Below are positions 1 through 7,449 of a stretch of DNA of 48,440 bases, piece by piece. The notes beneath the pieces were generated by a model. It made no database searches. It was not told the origin of the DNA and worked only from the letters and a program-made list of their open reading frames with translations. This DNA is from Pseudomonadota bacterium (GTDB taxonomy: Bacteria; Pseudomonadota; Gammaproteobacteria; Steroidobacterales; Steroidobacteraceae). The stretch spans positions 1-48,440 of the forward strand of contig JANXZZ010000267.1 in assembly GCA_025355245.1 (NCBI GenBank), read 5' to 3'. The position numbers were made by a program, and so were the translations under genes. Each line of letters opens with the position of its first letter. The stretch's first letter is position 1.

Positions 1-542
1 CTCTCGCCGAGCGCGCCCGCGCGAATCCAGACGGCGTAGGCGGCCGAGGCAGCGGCCGCGCCGAACGCGAACAGATACGCGAGCGCGCGATCGCTGCCGA
101 CGGTGACGCCGGGAGCCAGGAACAGGACGAGCCCCGCGACGGCTACGACGGCACCAACCAGCTGTTGGCGCACCGGGCGAATACCACGAGTGCGCTCGAG
201 GACAACGGCGATCACCGGCGCCGACCCGACGATGAGCGTGACTTCGACCACCGGGGCTCGCGCAAAGGCTTCGGTCGCGAGAATGTAGTAAGCGCCCATC
301 ACGGCCGCAAGCGCTGCGTTGAAGGGCCGACGCGCCTCGCGACCGCGAACCCAGAGCCATGGCCCGAGCACTAATGCGGCGATCAGCAGCCGCCCCGTAA
401 CAATTGCCAGCGTCGGTGCACCGTGCAACAGACGCACGAACACGCCCGTCAGCCCCCACGTGAGAGGCGCGATCATCCCCGCCGCCATTGCGAACGAATC
501 CACGCGACGCGTCGTGGGCGCTGGTCGGACAGAATCTTCCAT
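1..542 (-). CDS. EamA/DMT-family inner-membrane transporter (5' part, runs off window)
   Basis: Reverse-strand frame open from an ATG at 542 to the window edge, giving about 180 residues of an EamA (drug/metabolite transporter) permease. The start reads MEDSVRPAPTTRRVDSFAMA. Several hydrophobic segments follow, including a first-repeat helix around GMIAPLTWGLTGVFVRLL and a YYILATEAFARAPVVEV region typical of the EamA repeat. Full members have about 290-300 residues and ten helices, so the C-terminal repeat lies outside. Substrate cannot be told. A TATAAT box on the same strand (585-580) lies about 38 bases upstream of the start. Confidence 0.8.
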   Translation of the reverse strand, partial: MEDSVRPAPTTRRVDSFAMAAGMIAPLTWGLTGVFVRLLHGAPTLAIVTGRLLIAALVLGPWLWVRGREARRPFNAALAAVMGAYYILATEAFARAPVVEVTLIVGSAPVIAVVLERTRGIRPVRQQLVGAVVAVAGLVLFLAPGVTVGSDRALAYLFAFGAAAASAAYAVWIRAGALGE

Positions 543-574
543 TTGGGGCCCTTGCCTCGATCGACTGTCGCGGT

Positions 575-593
575 CGTACATTATATAAGTACG
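575..593 (-). promoter_or_regulatory. Dyad CGTAC-N9-GTACG containing a TATAAT box
   Basis: Perfect 5-base arms CGTAC (575-579) and GTACG (589-593) flank an all-A/T nonamer in otherwise GC-rich DNA. Read on the minus strand the spacer contains TATAAT (585-580), placing a -10 box 38 bases before the transporter start. No good -35 hexamer is visible. Position suggests an operator overlapping the transporter promoter; no regulator is identified. Confidence 0.4.
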
Positions 594-689
594 GGTCGGA
601 CCCGCGTCGGCAGCGCTGGATGAGCATCCGCTGCCGCGCGGATCCCGCCAAACTGCCGGGGACATCGCGATGACAGCGATCGCGGCTCG

Positions 690-1190
690 CGATCCGCGGG
701 GGAAAGTGTCCGCTGGGCCGGGTTTTGAAGGCCGCGCTGTTGCTCGAATCGCCGCTTGCGGAACTGGGACTGGCCGGCTTTGTGATGGCGAGCGGCGGGG
801 AAGGCATTCACGTTGTCCTGCCGCTGACGCGCAGGCACTCGTGGGCCGCCGCGAAGGACTTTTCGACGCGGCCGCGCGTGACCTGGCAACGATTGTCCCA
901 GGACGCGTCGTCGCGAAATCCGGCGCTGCCAACCGGGTCAGCGTGATTTTCATCGACTAGCTACGCAACGGCCGCGACTCGACTATCGGCTCGCCCCGGT
1001 CGGTCCACGCGCGACGGCGCTTCGGCGTCTCCGTACCAATCTCGTTGAGTCAGCTTAGCGAGACTCGCGCGGCCGATCAGTGGACCTTCTCGAGCGAGCG
1101 GGAACTTCTCGACCGCGGCAACGGTCCTCGGGCGAATTACGCGCACAGCGCGCGACCGTTGACCGATGCCTTGAAGGGGTTGACACACGA
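690..1190 (+). pseudogene. ligD: Decayed polymerase (primase-like) domain of the multifunctional DNA ligase LigD
   Basis: Two plus-strand frames together spell the C-terminal half of a bacterial NHEJ LigD polymerase domain. From about 725 one frame reads ALLLESPLAELGLAGFV, then SGGEGIHVVLPLTRRHSW, matching the conserved SGGKGLHVVVPL block. Near 870-890 homology jumps to a second frame reading DLATIVPGRVVAKSG and then FID, a TAG stop (958-960), and LRNGR. The family has FIDYLRNGR here, so Tyr became TAG. The second frame goes on with GVSVPIS, ADQWT and a LDRGN segment that fit the domain's end. One frameshift, one nonsense codon and a missing N-terminus make this a remnant. Exact ends are uncertain. 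Confidence 0.8.
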
Positions 1191-1350
1191 GCGTGCGCCG
1201 AGCGCGCCCTCAATCGCAGCATTGGCGCCAGCGGGCGCAGAGCCGACCCTATCCTTGTGCAGGCATCTGGAGCTCGGTCGCGGCCGAAGTCCACCACCTC
1301 GCTACGTCACGCCTACCGACCTGACACGGGATCGCGAGACCATCGGCCAA

Positions 1351-3510
1351 TCACGTGAGCGTCGAAACGCCGCTGTTCGACAGCGGTTCCGCGGAGCCGA
1401 GAAGCTCCAGGACCGCCTCGGGCGCGACAGGTTTCGTCAGGTGATGGTCGAATCCCGCATCGATCGCGCGACGTCGGTCCTCGGCCTGCCCCCAGCCCGT
1501 GATAGCGACGAGCGTCGGCTCATGCCCCCACGGCGTGGCCCGAATTTCCGTCGCCAACTCGTATCCGTTCATGTCCGGAAGCCCGATGTCGAGAAGCAGA
1601 ACGTGCGGCCGAAAAGCCTCAGCGACCGCAATGCCTTGGCGCCCAGAGTACGCGCATTGCACCGTGTGTCCGGAGAGCGCGAGCAGCGCCGCGCACATGT
1701 CTGCGGCGTCACGGCTGTCATCAACAACCAGGATCCTGAGCGCCGGACCGCGATGACCGTCGGTAGACGTCGCGGCCGTGCCCCTGTGTTCGGAAGTTTC
1801 CGCGCCGACGGGCAGATGCACCAGAAATTCACTCCCGTGGCCCCGTCCGACGCTGCGGGCCTCGACGTGCCCGCCGTGGAGAAGCACGAGTCCCCGGACA
1901 AGCGCGAGGCCGACCCCCAGGCCACCCTCCGAGCGAGCGAGAGCGGACTGCTCCTGGGCAAACAACGTAAAGAGTCTCGGCATCGTCTCCGGCGAAATGC
2001 CGATTCCGTTGTCGCGGACTGTCACAACGACCTCGGTGCCCTTCTCGGCGACCATCAATTCAATCCTGCCACCCGGGTCGGTGTACTTGGCGGCGTTGAT
2101 CAGCAGATTCGAGAACACCTGAGCGAGCCGCACCGCGTCTGCTTCGATCGCGATCGCGTGCTTTGGCAGATTCAGGGAAAGGTCGTGGTGCTTTGCATCC
2201 AATATAGGGCGGGCTGACTCGATCGCCGTGCCGAGGACCGTCATCAGTTCGGTGCGCGTCTTCTTGAGATCGAGAGTCCCGCGCGTGATGCGCGACACTT
2301 CGAGAAGGTCGTCGAGCAACCGACTCATGTGCGCCACCTGGCGTTCGATGACCTCCTCGCCGAGGCGCTGCTGCTCCGGAGTTCGACCGGCTTTCTTGGC
2401 GACGGCGAGTGCGTAGCGGATCGGCGCCAGCGGATTGCGAAGTTCGTGCGCCAACAGCGCCAGGAACTCGTCCTTCCGCTTGTCGGCGTCCCGTAGCGCC
2501 TCCTCGCGTTCGTGAAGCGCGCGCTCCGTTGCACAACGCTGAATGAACTCACCGGCTTGTCGAGTGCACATTTCGAGTCGACGAAGCTCTTGCTCGGTGG
2601 ATTTGAGGGGCGTGGGAAAGTAAACCGAGAGAACCCCGAGCATCGCACCGTCGGCCCGCAGCAAGCGCGTTGCAATTAGCCCACGGAAACCTAGGAGTCG
2701 CGCGCACGCCGTCATCGGCTCGCAGTTGGAGTCCGATTCGATGTCCTCTACGATGAGCCGGGGTCCCAAGTCGAACGCGGCACCGAATCCGCACCCGGCG
2801 TCGGCGGTGGCCGCGCGCAGGGCATCAAGCCCCGATGATTCGAAGCCGCGCTGAGCGCCCACTGAAAGCGCGCGCGTGCTCTCGTCGTACAGCTCGATCG
2901 TGCCCTTGTCAGCACCGGAGAGATCGATGACCGACGCGAGGATTTCCCGCAACCCGGCTTCCAGATTGCGACACCGCCAGAGCCGTGTGCTGAAGTCATT
3001 GAGCTTACCGAGGGCAGCGGCCTCGGCGGCTAGCTCCGCTTCGCTTTGGCGACGGAGCTGTTCAATGCGTATGCGCTCGGAGATATCGCGCGCAACCTTG
3101 GACGCTCCAACGATGCGTCCGGTGGAGTCACAGACCGGAGAGATGGTCAACGAGATCGGAATCCGTCGACCGTCCTTGGTAAGCCGAATCGTGTCGAAGT
3201 GATCGATCCGTTCGCCGCGCTTAAGTTTCGCAATGAAGCCGAGTTCCTCGTCGCGAAGCTCCTCGGGGATTATCACCGTTATCGGCCGACCGACGATTTC
3301 ATCCGCCGTATAGCCGAAAAGCCGGGCGGCACCCGCGTTCCACGAGCAAATGCGCCCGTCAAGAGTCTTGCTTACGATTGCATCGTCCGAAGACTCGACA
3401 ATGGCCGCCAGCAGGGCGATCTGGATAGACGCGTCGCCGGCGCCCGCCGATCCCGGCACCAGCCCGAGCGCCGGCCTAAATCGAGCGACCGGCGGCTTCG
3501 TAGGGCTCAT
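1351..3510 (-). CDS. Hybrid sensor histidine kinase (PAS-GAF-HisKA-HATPase-REC)
   Basis: Soluble two-component hybrid kinase of 719 residues. A PAS domain (about 35-145; WNAGAARLFGYTADEIVG, with a PAC tail) is followed by GAF (about 162-325). HisKA carries the H-box LLAHELRNPLAP (His about 355). The ATPase domain has NLLINAAKY (about 468), DNGIGIS (about 500) and GGLGVGLAL (about 529). The C-terminal receiver (about 591-707) has phosphoacceptor Asp in LLLDIGLPDMNGYE (about 641) and Lys in LTKPV (about 693). No membrane segment is seen. I chose ATG 3510 because GGAG lies just upstream; an in-frame start at 3549 would add 13 residues. No partner regulator is adjacent. Confidence 0.93.
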   Translation of the reverse strand: MSPTKPPVARFRPALGLVPGSAGAGDASIQIALLAAIVESSDDAIVSKTLDGRICSWNAGAARLFGYTADEIVGRPITVIIPEELRDEELGFIAKLKRGERIDHFDTIRLTKDGRRIPISLTISPVCDSTGRIVGASKVARDISERIRIEQLRRQSEAELAAEAAALGKLNDFSTRLWRCRNLEAGLREILASVIDLSGADKGTIELYDESTRALSVGAQRGFESSGLDALRAATADAGCGFGAAFDLGPRLIVEDIESDSNCEPMTACARLLGFRGLIATRLLRADGAMLGVLSVYFPTPLKSTEQELRRLEMCTRQAGEFIQRCATERALHEREEALRDADKRKDEFLALLAHELRNPLAPIRYALAVAKKAGRTPEQQRLGEEVIERQVAHMSRLLDDLLEVSRITRGTLDLKKTRTELMTVLGTAIESARPILDAKHHDLSLNLPKHAIAIEADAVRLAQVFSNLLINAAKYTDPGGRIELMVAEKGTEVVVTVRDNGIGISPETMPRLFTLFAQEQSALARSEGGLGVGLALVRGLVLLHGGHVEARSVGRGHGSEFLVHLPVGAETSEHRGTAATSTDGHRGPALRILVVDDSRDAADMCAALLALSGHTVQCAYSGRQGIAVAEAFRPHVLLLDIGLPDMNGYELATEIRATPWGHEPTLVAITGWGQAEDRRRAIDAGFDHHLTKPVAPEAVLELLGSAEPLSNSGVSTLT

Positions 3511-3549
3511 CCCGTTTCTCCGTTCAGCAAGCACGCATTCTCCGACCAA

Positions 3550-3996
3550 TTGATCCGGTGCCGTGTCGGCCAGAGCGGCGAGCTTTGTCAGAAATCCCCT
3601 ACAGCCCCCTTGAATCGAGCGTCAGTGACCGTGGCGGGAGGCCCCCGCCTGGCCAGGGCCCGACGAGCGGCGGCATCCCCGTCTTACGGATGCGTGCTTG
3701 CATCCCTGCCTCTGCGAAGACGACAGCGATCGAACACGACGCGAAGCGCTCCGCTCATGCTCTCGGCGCGGTAGCGCGAACAAGTCGCCCTCGATCGGCG
3801 CGACTCTACAGCGCCACGGTGAACCAGGTCCGGCCGATCAACGCTGCGCCCAAGCAGGAGCTCTCGCGACGTTTATCGGCAGAGAATCACGGCCGACGGC
3901 GCGCGCACTCTACCGACCGGTGGTCGTTTCCGCCCGACCGTTCGACCCTGGCTCATACCGCCGACCGGACTTTGCCTCGCGCTCGCGGCGCTGAAC
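3550..3996. other. 447-base stretch with no recognisable gene
   Basis: Apart from the dyad at 3586-3603, I see no frame here with recognisable protein similarity on either strand. Open frames exist but look like the chance open frames expected in GC-rich DNA. It probably includes the promoter of the hybrid kinase. Confidence 0.5.
3586..3603. promoter_or_regulatory. Imperfect dyad TGTCAGAAATCCCCTACA upstream of the hybrid kinase
   Basis: An 18-base imperfect palindrome with TGT/ACA ends and a G...C core, 76-93 bases upstream of the kinase start. It is of the type bound by dimeric NarL/LuxR-family regulators, but a single copy with several mismatches is weak evidence. Confidence 0.2.
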
Positions 3997-4077
3997 CTAG
4001 TGATTGAAGACCAGATAGACTACGACCAGAACGACTGCCGGTATCCCAAGCAGCCAGCCGAGAAAGTATTTGCCCAT
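3997..4077 (-). CDS. 26-residue single-helix membrane peptide
   Basis: Very short reverse-strand ORF from ATG 4077 to TAG. The product starts MGKYFLGWLLG, continues with a hydrophobic run IPAVVLVVVYLVF and ends NH, so it is nearly all one transmembrane helix with a positive N-terminus (N-in expected). A good Shine-Dalgarno sequence (AGGAGCG) sits six to seven bases before the ATG, which is the main reason to believe the gene. It lies alone between two regions without clear genes. Small hydrophobic peptides of this layout are common in proteobacteria as complex subunits or regulators; no function can be assigned. Confidence 0.65.
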   Translation of the reverse strand: MGKYFLGWLLGIPAVVLVVVYLVFNH

Positions 4078-4238
4078 TGCTCGCTCCTAGATTTCGAACC
4101 CTATGAAACCTTGGCCATTCAACAGCTGACCCTGAATCCGCGCCATCGGCCAATCGGCGCCTCACTCCGTCAGGCTGCGCCTACCGCCGCGCTGCGCTGA
4201 ACGGGTAGCGGACCGCAGGCCCGATCGGGCCGCTGCGC

Positions 4239-4601
4239 TTAGTAGTTGCGCCGGACGCGCGTATTGCACAGGACGCGAGTTCCGGCGAACGTGTTGCCGG
4301 TCGCGGCGCCCATCCCACCCCGGGTGAAGGCATTCGCCTGGACGGCCTCGAGGTCCCACCTGCGGGCGAGATGGTTGAGGCGGGCGTAGGTGATCGACCG
4401 CGACCGCCCGTCGACGCCGCTCGCCGAATCCAGGCACAGGGTGAAACAGCAGTCGCTGGCGGCGCCCCGGCAGCACGCATCCAGGGTTGCGCGAGAGTGC
4501 GCTTTCGTCGGCGAGTCGGGGCCTCCCGGTTGCGAGTCCGCAGGTCGCCGTGCTCGCGGCACCCAGCGTCGACGCGCAGGCCACCAGGGGTCCCTGCGCA
4601 C
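4239..4601 (-). CDS. Possible small cysteine-rich protein, perhaps frameshifted
   Basis: Unrecognised reverse-strand frame of up to 120 codons. The last 70 codons have the strong third-position G/C of local genes and encode CC, CCFTLCLD and a final VLCNTRV stretch. The upstream part of this frame looks poor. A neighbouring frame at about 4500-4640 instead encodes a hydrophobic stretch beginning MLVPGAQGPLVACAST that could be an export signal. A real secreted Cys-rich gene with one frameshift would explain both frames. It may also be chance; the start at 4601 is not supported. Confidence 0.3.
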   Translation of the reverse strand: MRRDPWWPARRRWVPRARRPADSQPGGPDSPTKAHSRATLDACCRGAASDCCFTLCLDSASGVDGRSRSITYARLNHLARRWDLEAVQANAFTRGGMGAATGNTFAGTRVLCNTRVRRNY

Positions 4602-4676
4602 CCGGGACGAGCATCGGGAAGAGGGCAGGAGCTCCGGCTTTCGGCGCCGCGCCAGCCTTAAGCTCCCCCAAGTCTG

Positions 4677-4883
4677 CTAACAGCAGACAGACTTATCGCC
4701 TGCCTGCTTCGGCGGGCACATCACCGAGCCATACGAGCAGAACACGCAACAGTCGCCATGCTTCGGGCGAAGCAGCACCCGGCAGCCCGTGCACTCGTAG
4801 AAGTACTGGCACGCGTCGCTCGGCATCGTCTCCATCGATTGACGCCCGCAGTGGGGACACGTCAGGATCGATTGAAGGATCAT
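4677..4883 (-). CDS. GDCCVxC domain small cysteine-rich protein
   Basis: 68-residue protein with CPHC (9-12), CTGC (31-34) and the diagnostic GDCCVFCSYG block (43-52), then CPP and a terminal CC; eleven Cys in all. It belongs to the GDCCVxC (seleno)protein family, whose members often sit beside heavy-metal resistance genes. Some relatives carry selenocysteine in the CCVxC motif; here position 49 is an ordinary Cys. The CxxC pairs suggest zinc or thiophilic-metal binding (inference). It is transcribed divergently from arsR across 81 bases, so the two probably share regulation. Stop is TAG. Confidence 0.85.
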   Translation of the reverse strand: MILQSILTCPHCGRQSMETMPSDACQYFYECTGCRVLLRPKHGDCCVFCSYGSVMCPPKQAGDKSVCC

Positions 4884-4928
4884 CGGTGTGCCTTACTGAC
4901 CCCGCCACGCGCCGCTTGCGAGATCAAG

Positions 4929-4964
4929 TTAACGTTTATCCAATATTTCTATAATACTCGAATC
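4929..4964 (+). promoter_or_regulatory. arsR promoter with overlapping operator-like dyad
   Basis: A perfect TATAAT (4950-4955) lies 15 bases after a TTAACG hexamer (4929-4934, weak -35). The -10 sits inside an imperfect inverted repeat AATATT-N5-AATACT (4942-4958), as expected for an autorepressed ArsR-family promoter. The arsR ATG begins ten bases after the -10 and no Shine-Dalgarno fits between, so the transcript may be leaderless. Confidence 0.55.
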
Positions 4965-5321
4965 ATGAAATCACCGGATGCCGTGACGAGCCTGGCCGCC
5001 CTGGCCCAGGAGTCGCAATTGGCGATCATTCGGATGCTCGTGAAGCGCGGGCCCGAGGGGTATACGCCAACCGCGCTCGGAGAGAGGTTGAGTGTCGCCC
5101 CGGCGACTCCGTCTTTTCATCCGAAGGAGCTGCAACGCGCCGGCCTGATTGCGGTCCGGCAGGACGGTCGATTCTTGTTCTACCGGCCGACTTTTTCGCA
5201 CATGACCACGCTGATCGAATTCTTCAGCGCTCAATGCTGCAGCCTGGCCGGTAGGGACTGCGGCCCGAACTGCCTGCCGGCGACCGCCGAGGCGCCGACC
5301 CTCAAGCGGCGACGCGCATGA
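4965..5321 (+). CDS. arsR: ArsR/SmtB-family metalloregulator
   Basis: 118-residue winged-helix repressor of an arsenic operon. ATG 4965 starts MKSPDAVTSLAALAQESQ, the normal ArsR N-terminus. Recognition-helix region reads VAPATPSFHPKELQRAGL; relatives have Leu where both Pro occur (T-L-S-F-H-L-K-E-L). These two Leu-to-Pro changes lie in the DNA-reading helix and could cripple binding. Thiols for As(III) or similar ions are available in the C-terminal QCCSLAGRDCGPNC. Its stop overlaps the next start (ATGA). It should control this operon and perhaps the divergent GDCCVxC gene. Confidence 0.92.
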   Translation: MKSPDAVTSLAALAQESQLAIIRMLVKRGPEGYTPTALGERLSVAPATPSFHPKELQRAGLIAVRQDGRFLFYRPTFSHMTTLIEFFSAQCCSLAGRDCGPNCLPATAEAPTLKRRRA

Positions 5322-5791
5322 AACGCTTCCACGTCAATAAATCAGTGAACGACCTGTCGGAAAGTATCCGCTTCTACGCGGCGCTGTTCGCGACGGAGCG
5401 CACCGTCCGAAAGGATGACTGCGCGAAGTGGATGCTCGAGGACCCGCGGATCAATTTCGCAAACTCCCGGCGCGGCTACGCTGTCGGCGTCAATCACCTT
5501 GGCATCCTGGTCGACTCGGGGGTCGAACTGCCCTCCATGCGCAACCAGCTCACGCGGACGGACAGCGCACTGGTCGAGCAAGTAAGCGCGGCGTGCTGCT
5601 ACGCCCACTCCGACAAATATTGGATCACGGATCCGTCGGGCATTGCGTAGGAGACATTCCACACGCTCGATTCGATCCCGATCTACGGGGTCGACCGCCC
5701 GAAAGCGAGCCCGTGCTGCGACGCCGTCGAGGCCATTCCGGACGCTCCTTGTTGCGCGCTGGCCGAGAAATCCGCGGCATGCTGCGCGTGA
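5318..5791 (+). pseudogene. arsI: ArsI/CadI-type VOC metalloenzyme interrupted by in-frame TAG
   Basis: VOC-fold protein of the ArsI/CadI family; ArsI cleaves the C-As bond of trivalent organoarsenicals. The frame begins MKRFHVNKSV with metal ligand His5. It has His60 in VNHLGI and the vicinal Cys93-Cys94 of AACCYAHSDK that bind trivalent arsenic. At codon 111 (5648-5650) the family's Trp of GIAWETF is TAG. The same frame then continues ETFHTLDSIPIYG and a Cys-rich tail to TGA at 5789-5791. The truncated 110-residue product lacks the third metal ligand Glu (codon 112), so it should be inactive unless the stop is read through. It overlaps arsR by 4 bases. Confidence 0.85.
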
Positions 5792-6255
5792 GTGAGTCGG
5801 CCGATGTCCGGCAGGCGGCTCCGGCCGATGCCCGTGAGATTCGGGAACTGCTGACGGGCGCGCAGCTGCCGATCGACGATCTTGATCGCGCCGACGTGCA
5901 GTTCTGGGTGGCGGAGCGGGGGAGTCCGATCATCGGGGCAATAGGCCTCGAGCGCGCGGGTGCAGCGGGACGGCTCCGGTCGTTCGTCGTAGCGCGGTCA
6001 GCCAGAAGACACGGAATCGGACGCGCACTCCTCGGCACGCTCGAGCGCGAGGCGCGCGAGACTGGAGTCGAGCAGCTCGTGCTGCTGACCCAGACCGCCG
6101 AGTCGTTTTTCCGATGCGCCGGATATGGAATCGTTGGTCGAGTCCGCGTGCCCGAGGGCATCCGGGCGCTTGAGGAATTCCGGATGCTGTGTCCGGCATC
6201 CGCGGTGTGCACGAGCAAGCGGCGGGGGGGCGCTGAGCGGGGAGTCGATGACTGA
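5779..6255 (+). CDS. arsN2: GNAT-family acetyltransferase, ArsN2-like
   Basis: About 158 residues with a GNAT acetyl-CoA site: RLRSFVVARSARRHGIGRALL (shown in parts as SFVVA and RRHGIGRALL), then QLVLLTQTAESFFRCAGYG. Position between arsI and arsC and the LLTxTAExFF segment fit ArsN2, a presumed N-acetyltransferase of arsenic operons. Two starts are possible: ATG 5779 inside the arsI tail, or GTG 5788, which overlaps the original arsI stop as GTGA. The latter is the usual coupling arrangement. Translation may be reduced because the upstream TAG stops ribosomes about 130 bases earlier. Confidence 0.82.
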   Translation: MLRVSESADVRQAAPADAREIRELLTGAQLPIDDLDRADVQFWVAERGSPIIGAIGLERAGAAGRLRSFVVARSARRHGIGRALLGTLEREARETGVEQLVLLTQTAESFFRCAGYGIVGRVRVPEGIRALEEFRMLCPASAVCTSKRRGGAERGVDD

Positions 6256-6742
6256 GCGCATCTACTACGTGCTGTTCCTGTGCACCGGCAACTCGGCACG
6301 GAGCATCCTCGCGGAAGCAATACTGAATCACCGCGGTAAGGGCCGGTTCAAGGCCTACAGCGCGGGGAGTCACCCTAACGGGACCGTCAACCCGCGCGCC
6401 CTGCAGCTGCTCGAGCGGACGGGAATCTCGACCGAAGGACTCAGGAGCAAAGCGTGGGACGAGTTCGCGCAACCGGGGGCGCCGAAGCTCGATTTCGTTT
6501 TTACGGTCTGCGACAGCGCGGCCGGGGAGATGTGCCCCATCTGGCCCGGCCAGCCGATGACGGCGCACTGGGGACAACCCGATCCGGCGGCGGTTGAGGG
6601 GACCGAGCTCGACAAAACGAATGCGTTCCACGAGGCACTGCGGATGCTCGAACGACGCATCACCCTGTTCACGAGTCTGCCGCTCGCCAGTCTCGACCGA
6701 CTTGCGGTCGGCGCCCAGATCCGCGACATCGGTAGGACCTGA
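6248..6742 (+). CDS. arsC: Thioredoxin-linked-type arsenate reductase
   Basis: 164 residues of the low-molecular-weight phosphatase fold. The P-loop CTGNSAR has catalytic Cys12 and Arg18. Two further Cys, 88 and 96 in VCDSAAGEMC, are placed like the redox relay pair of ArsC enzymes. The protein reduces arsenate to arsenite using a thiol cascade. ATG 6248 overlaps the end of arsN2 by 8 bases. Both phosphatase and relay motifs are complete, so it should be active. Confidence 0.93.
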   Translation: MTERIYYVLFLCTGNSARSILAEAILNHRGKGRFKAYSAGSHPNGTVNPRALQLLERTGISTEGLRSKAWDEFAQPGAPKLDFVFTVCDSAAGEMCPIWPGQPMTAHWGQPDPAAVEGTELDKTNAFHEALRMLERRITLFTSLPLASLDRLAVGAQIRDIGRT

Positions 6743-6743
6743 C

Positions 6744-7442
6744 GTGGCCGGCGCCGCAGTGTCGCTTCCGCGGCGGCTGAGCGCCGAGAGCCTCGGCGCA
6801 ATGTTGCTCGCCGCGACCGTCGTCGGTTCCGGCATCATGGCCGAGCGCCTGGCCGACGGTAACCAGGCGGTTGCGCTGCTAGCAAACACGGTCGCGACGG
6901 TTGCGGTACTCGCCACGTTGATCGCGCTCTTCGGACCCTTGAGCGGCGCCCATTTCAATCCGGCCGTGTCGTGCGTCGAGGCACTGCGCGGTCGGCTCAC
7001 CCGGCGCGATGCAGTCACGTATCCTCTCGTCCAGATCGCAGGCTGCTGGGCGGGCGCGGTGTTCGCGAATCTCATGTTCGACCTTCCGGCGTGGCAAGCG
7101 TCTACCCACGTTCGAGCCGGCAGCGCGCAGATTCTCGCGGAATGTGTCGCGACGTTCGGCCTGCTGCTGGTCGTCATCGGCCATCGGCGACCGCACGGTG
7201 CGTCGTGGATGGTTGCCGCGTGGATCGGAGCCGCGTACTGGTTCACGGCGTCGACGTCGTTCGCGAGCCCGGCCATAACGATCGCGCGATCGCTGACCGA
7301 CACCTTTGCGGGAATACGTCCCGTCGACGTGCCCGGGTGCATCGCGGCCCGGGGCGTCGGCGCGCTCGTCGCCTTCGGAATCGCGCGTTTAGTTCTCTGG
7401 TCGGATCGCAGCGCTCGGCGCGGCACCACCGAACCCCGCTGA
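6744..7442 (+). CDS. MIP/aquaporin-family channel of the ars operon (AqpS-like)
   Basis: 232 residues with about six membrane helices and the two half-helix boxes of aquaglyceroporins: SGAHFNPAVS (NPA intact) and TSFASPAITIAR (Asn of the second NPA replaced by Ser). The ending of the second box, SLTDTFAGI, is typical of channels linked to arsenic operons. The start is GTG 6744, one base after the arsC stop. In Sinorhizobium an aquaporin (AqpS) next to ArsC lets arsenite leave the cell down its gradient. With no ArsB or Acr3 pump in view, the same role is likely here. Confidence 0.85.
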   Translation: MAGAAVSLPRRLSAESLGAMLLAATVVGSGIMAERLADGNQAVALLANTVATVAVLATLIALFGPLSGAHFNPAVSCVEALRGRLTRRDAVTYPLVQIAGCWAGAVFANLMFDLPAWQASTHVRAGSAQILAECVATFGLLLVVIGHRRPHGASWMVAAWIGAAYWFTASTSFASPAITIARSLTDTFAGIRPVDVPGCIAARGVGALVAFGIARLVLWSDRSARRGTTEPR

Positions 7443-7449
7443 CCCGGAC

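Noticed and set aside
1045-2217. 390-codon plus-strand open frame antisense to the hybrid kinase
   Set aside because: Antisense shadow in GC-rich DNA; Arg-rich with no domain. Only its first about 50 codons are meaningful, as the end of the LigD remnant.
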